DNA of 64,000 nucleotides from Agromyces bauzanensis. Lineage in GTDB: Bacteria > Actinomycetota > Actinomycetes > Actinomycetales > Microbacteriaceae. Below, piece by piece: positions 63,235 to 64,000 of this stretch. The position numbers were made by a program, and so were the translations under genes. Position 1 is the stretch's first letter; every line of letters starts with the position of its first letter. The notes below the pieces were generated by a model, which was not told the DNA's origin, made no database searches, and saw nothing but the letters and a program-made list of their open reading frames with translations. The stretch spans positions 24,376-88,375 of the forward strand of contig NZ_BMMD01000006.1 of assembly GCF_014645655.1 (NCBI RefSeq), given 5' to 3'.

Positions 63235-63394
63235 CGGAATCCCGGGCGGACCAGTGGCCGGGTTGTCGCGTCGCCCCCATCCGCCATCCGCGACATCCCA
63301 ACGTGAGCCGGTCGATGCAGACCACAGGACGAATGACCGCCACGCGGTCTGTCCGAGATTCGTCCCGACCGGGCGGAACCGCGGCAGCGCCGCC

Positions 63395-64000
63395 TCAGCC
63401 TCGGTCGGATTGACCTATCGTTGAACCGGTCGGTTCAGCGATACGACCTGCTGCCCTCCGAGCGGAATCCGTGCCCGGGCACGCGAACTTCTGATCGACG
63501 ATCTTGTCGCTGTCGTCGAAGCGGAATCCTTCGTACGAGGCGAATATCCGATCAAGGGGCAGATCGGCGAACCAGCCATGGTCTTGGATGTATTCCATGT
63601 ATTCAGAGCCGTCCCCCGAGAATGGATGCAGGACGGCGTCATGGACGCCGTCAAACTCGAGCGGCTCCACGCCGAACCGCGCGCACAGCTCGGCGTTGAA
63701 CGCCGGAGTCGCCTTGACCCAGCGACCGTCGATCAGCGTCTCGGTGTAGCCGTGCCAGGGGAACAGGTCGCTGCCTTGCATCTTCTCCCGCAGCGTGTCG
63801 GTCTGCAGGTGATTGCGCACATCGGCGAAACCGAGTCGGGCGGGAATTCCCGCCGCGCGGGCTGCAGCCGTCAGAAGCACGGCCTTGGGCACGCAATACG
63901 CGCGCGTGGTCGTGGCCACGACGCTCGCGCGGAAGTCGCCGTCTGCCGCGGGAATCATGTACGGGTCGTACCAGATGCCGTCGCGCACGGCCACGAAGAT
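63395..64000 (-). CDS. transglutaminase-like protein (5' end cut by window)
   Basis: The visible part is about 200 residues, continuing past the window end. It has RAYCVPKAVLLTAAARAAGI (catalytic Cys context), WHGYTETLIDGRWVKATPAF (catalytic His) and EFDGVHDAVLHPFSGDGSEY. The third residue region reads TPAFN instead of the usual D-P-T. This belongs to the transglutaminase-like families of uncertain activity. Confidence 0.8.
   Translation of the reverse strand: MFVAVRDGIWYDPYMIPAADGDFRASVVATTTRAYCVPKAVLLTAAARAAGIPARLGFADVRNHLQTDTLREKMQGSDLFPWHGYTETLIDGRWVKATPAFNAELCARFGVEPLEFDGVHDAVLHPFSGDGSEYMEYIQDHGWFADLPLDRIFASYEGFRFDDSDKIVDQKFACPGTDSARRAAGRIAEPTGSTIGQSDRG

Noticed and set aside
1..64000. 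CRISPR array or rRNA genes
   Set aside because: I see no regularly spaced direct repeats with variable spacers and no rRNA-like sequence; the CAGGCAC triplet repeat at about 4,949 is too short and has no spacers.

Overview
The window is GC-rich with strong third-position GC bias. It carries a type B L31 protein, actinobacterial-type glycogen synthesis genes (glgC/glgA), DUF3099 and SURF1 proteins, and many probable leaderless promoters (a TANNNT -10 box placed 6 to 8 bases before the start codon). Together these point to an actinobacterium, most likely Micrococcales/Microbacteriaceae. I cannot name the genus from sequence alone.

Left half, about 1 to 31,931: an integrated conjugative or mobilizable element, seen from inside to its right end. 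The right boundary is marked by a lone tRNA 3' end (T arm plus acceptor 3' strand, no 5' half) at 31,901-31,931, the usual footprint of tRNA-targeted integration. The element backbone visible here is the start of a primase-polymerase, an ArdC-like antirestriction protein, a MobF relaxase-helicase (12,944-16,402), small plasmid-type accessory genes, and an excisionase-like DNA-binding protein (19,488-20,327). No integrase is visible; it probably lies left of the window. The cargo is rich in defence and stress genes: an XRE regulator / ImmA-IrrE protease / membrane protein / hydrolase operon behind four palindromic operators, a NYN-LOTUS protein, a complete Hachiman pair (hamA, hamB), DUF3223 and DUF3644 proteins, an EcsC-like protein, a frameshifted ApeA-like HEPN gene, and a three-gene restriction-modification locus with a GIY-YIG/helicase protein. 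At the end comes a leaderless operon in which a three-helix membrane protein is followed by four tandem micro-genes (39, 37, 41 and 42 codons) that share an RP(D/E)V..V(F/M) core. I consider this last array the best candidate for an undescribed system.

The element is also a gene graveyard: an arfB remnant with a nonsense codon and a frameshift, an IS5-type transposase remnant with two in-frame stops, three separate GIY-YIG gene fragments, and at least two genes broken by single-base frameshifts.

Right half, about 32,300 to 64,000: ordinary chromosomal genes, tightly packed with many ATGA/GTGA stop-start overlaps. They are a TetR regulator with inverted operators; glutathione peroxidase; a branched-chain or pyruvate-type 2-oxoacid dehydrogenase operon (E1 alpha, E1 beta, E2) downstream of an Lrp/AsnC regulator, an MpaB-type oxygenase and a secreted transglycosylase-like protein; a GH3 lipoprotein; YceI; a winged-helix protein; an ABC-F ATPase convergent with a SURF1 / small-protein / DUF3099 cluster; a FabG-type reductase; a secreted beta-propeller protein; serB-glgC divergent from glgA; an ABC ATPase; L31; an exonuclease; a hydrolase and glycosyltransferase pair; a sirtuin divergent from a SpoU methyltransferase and a D,D-carboxypeptidase; an SGNH hydrolase; a DEAD/DEAH helicase; an MFS exporter; and a transglutaminase-like protein cut by the window end.
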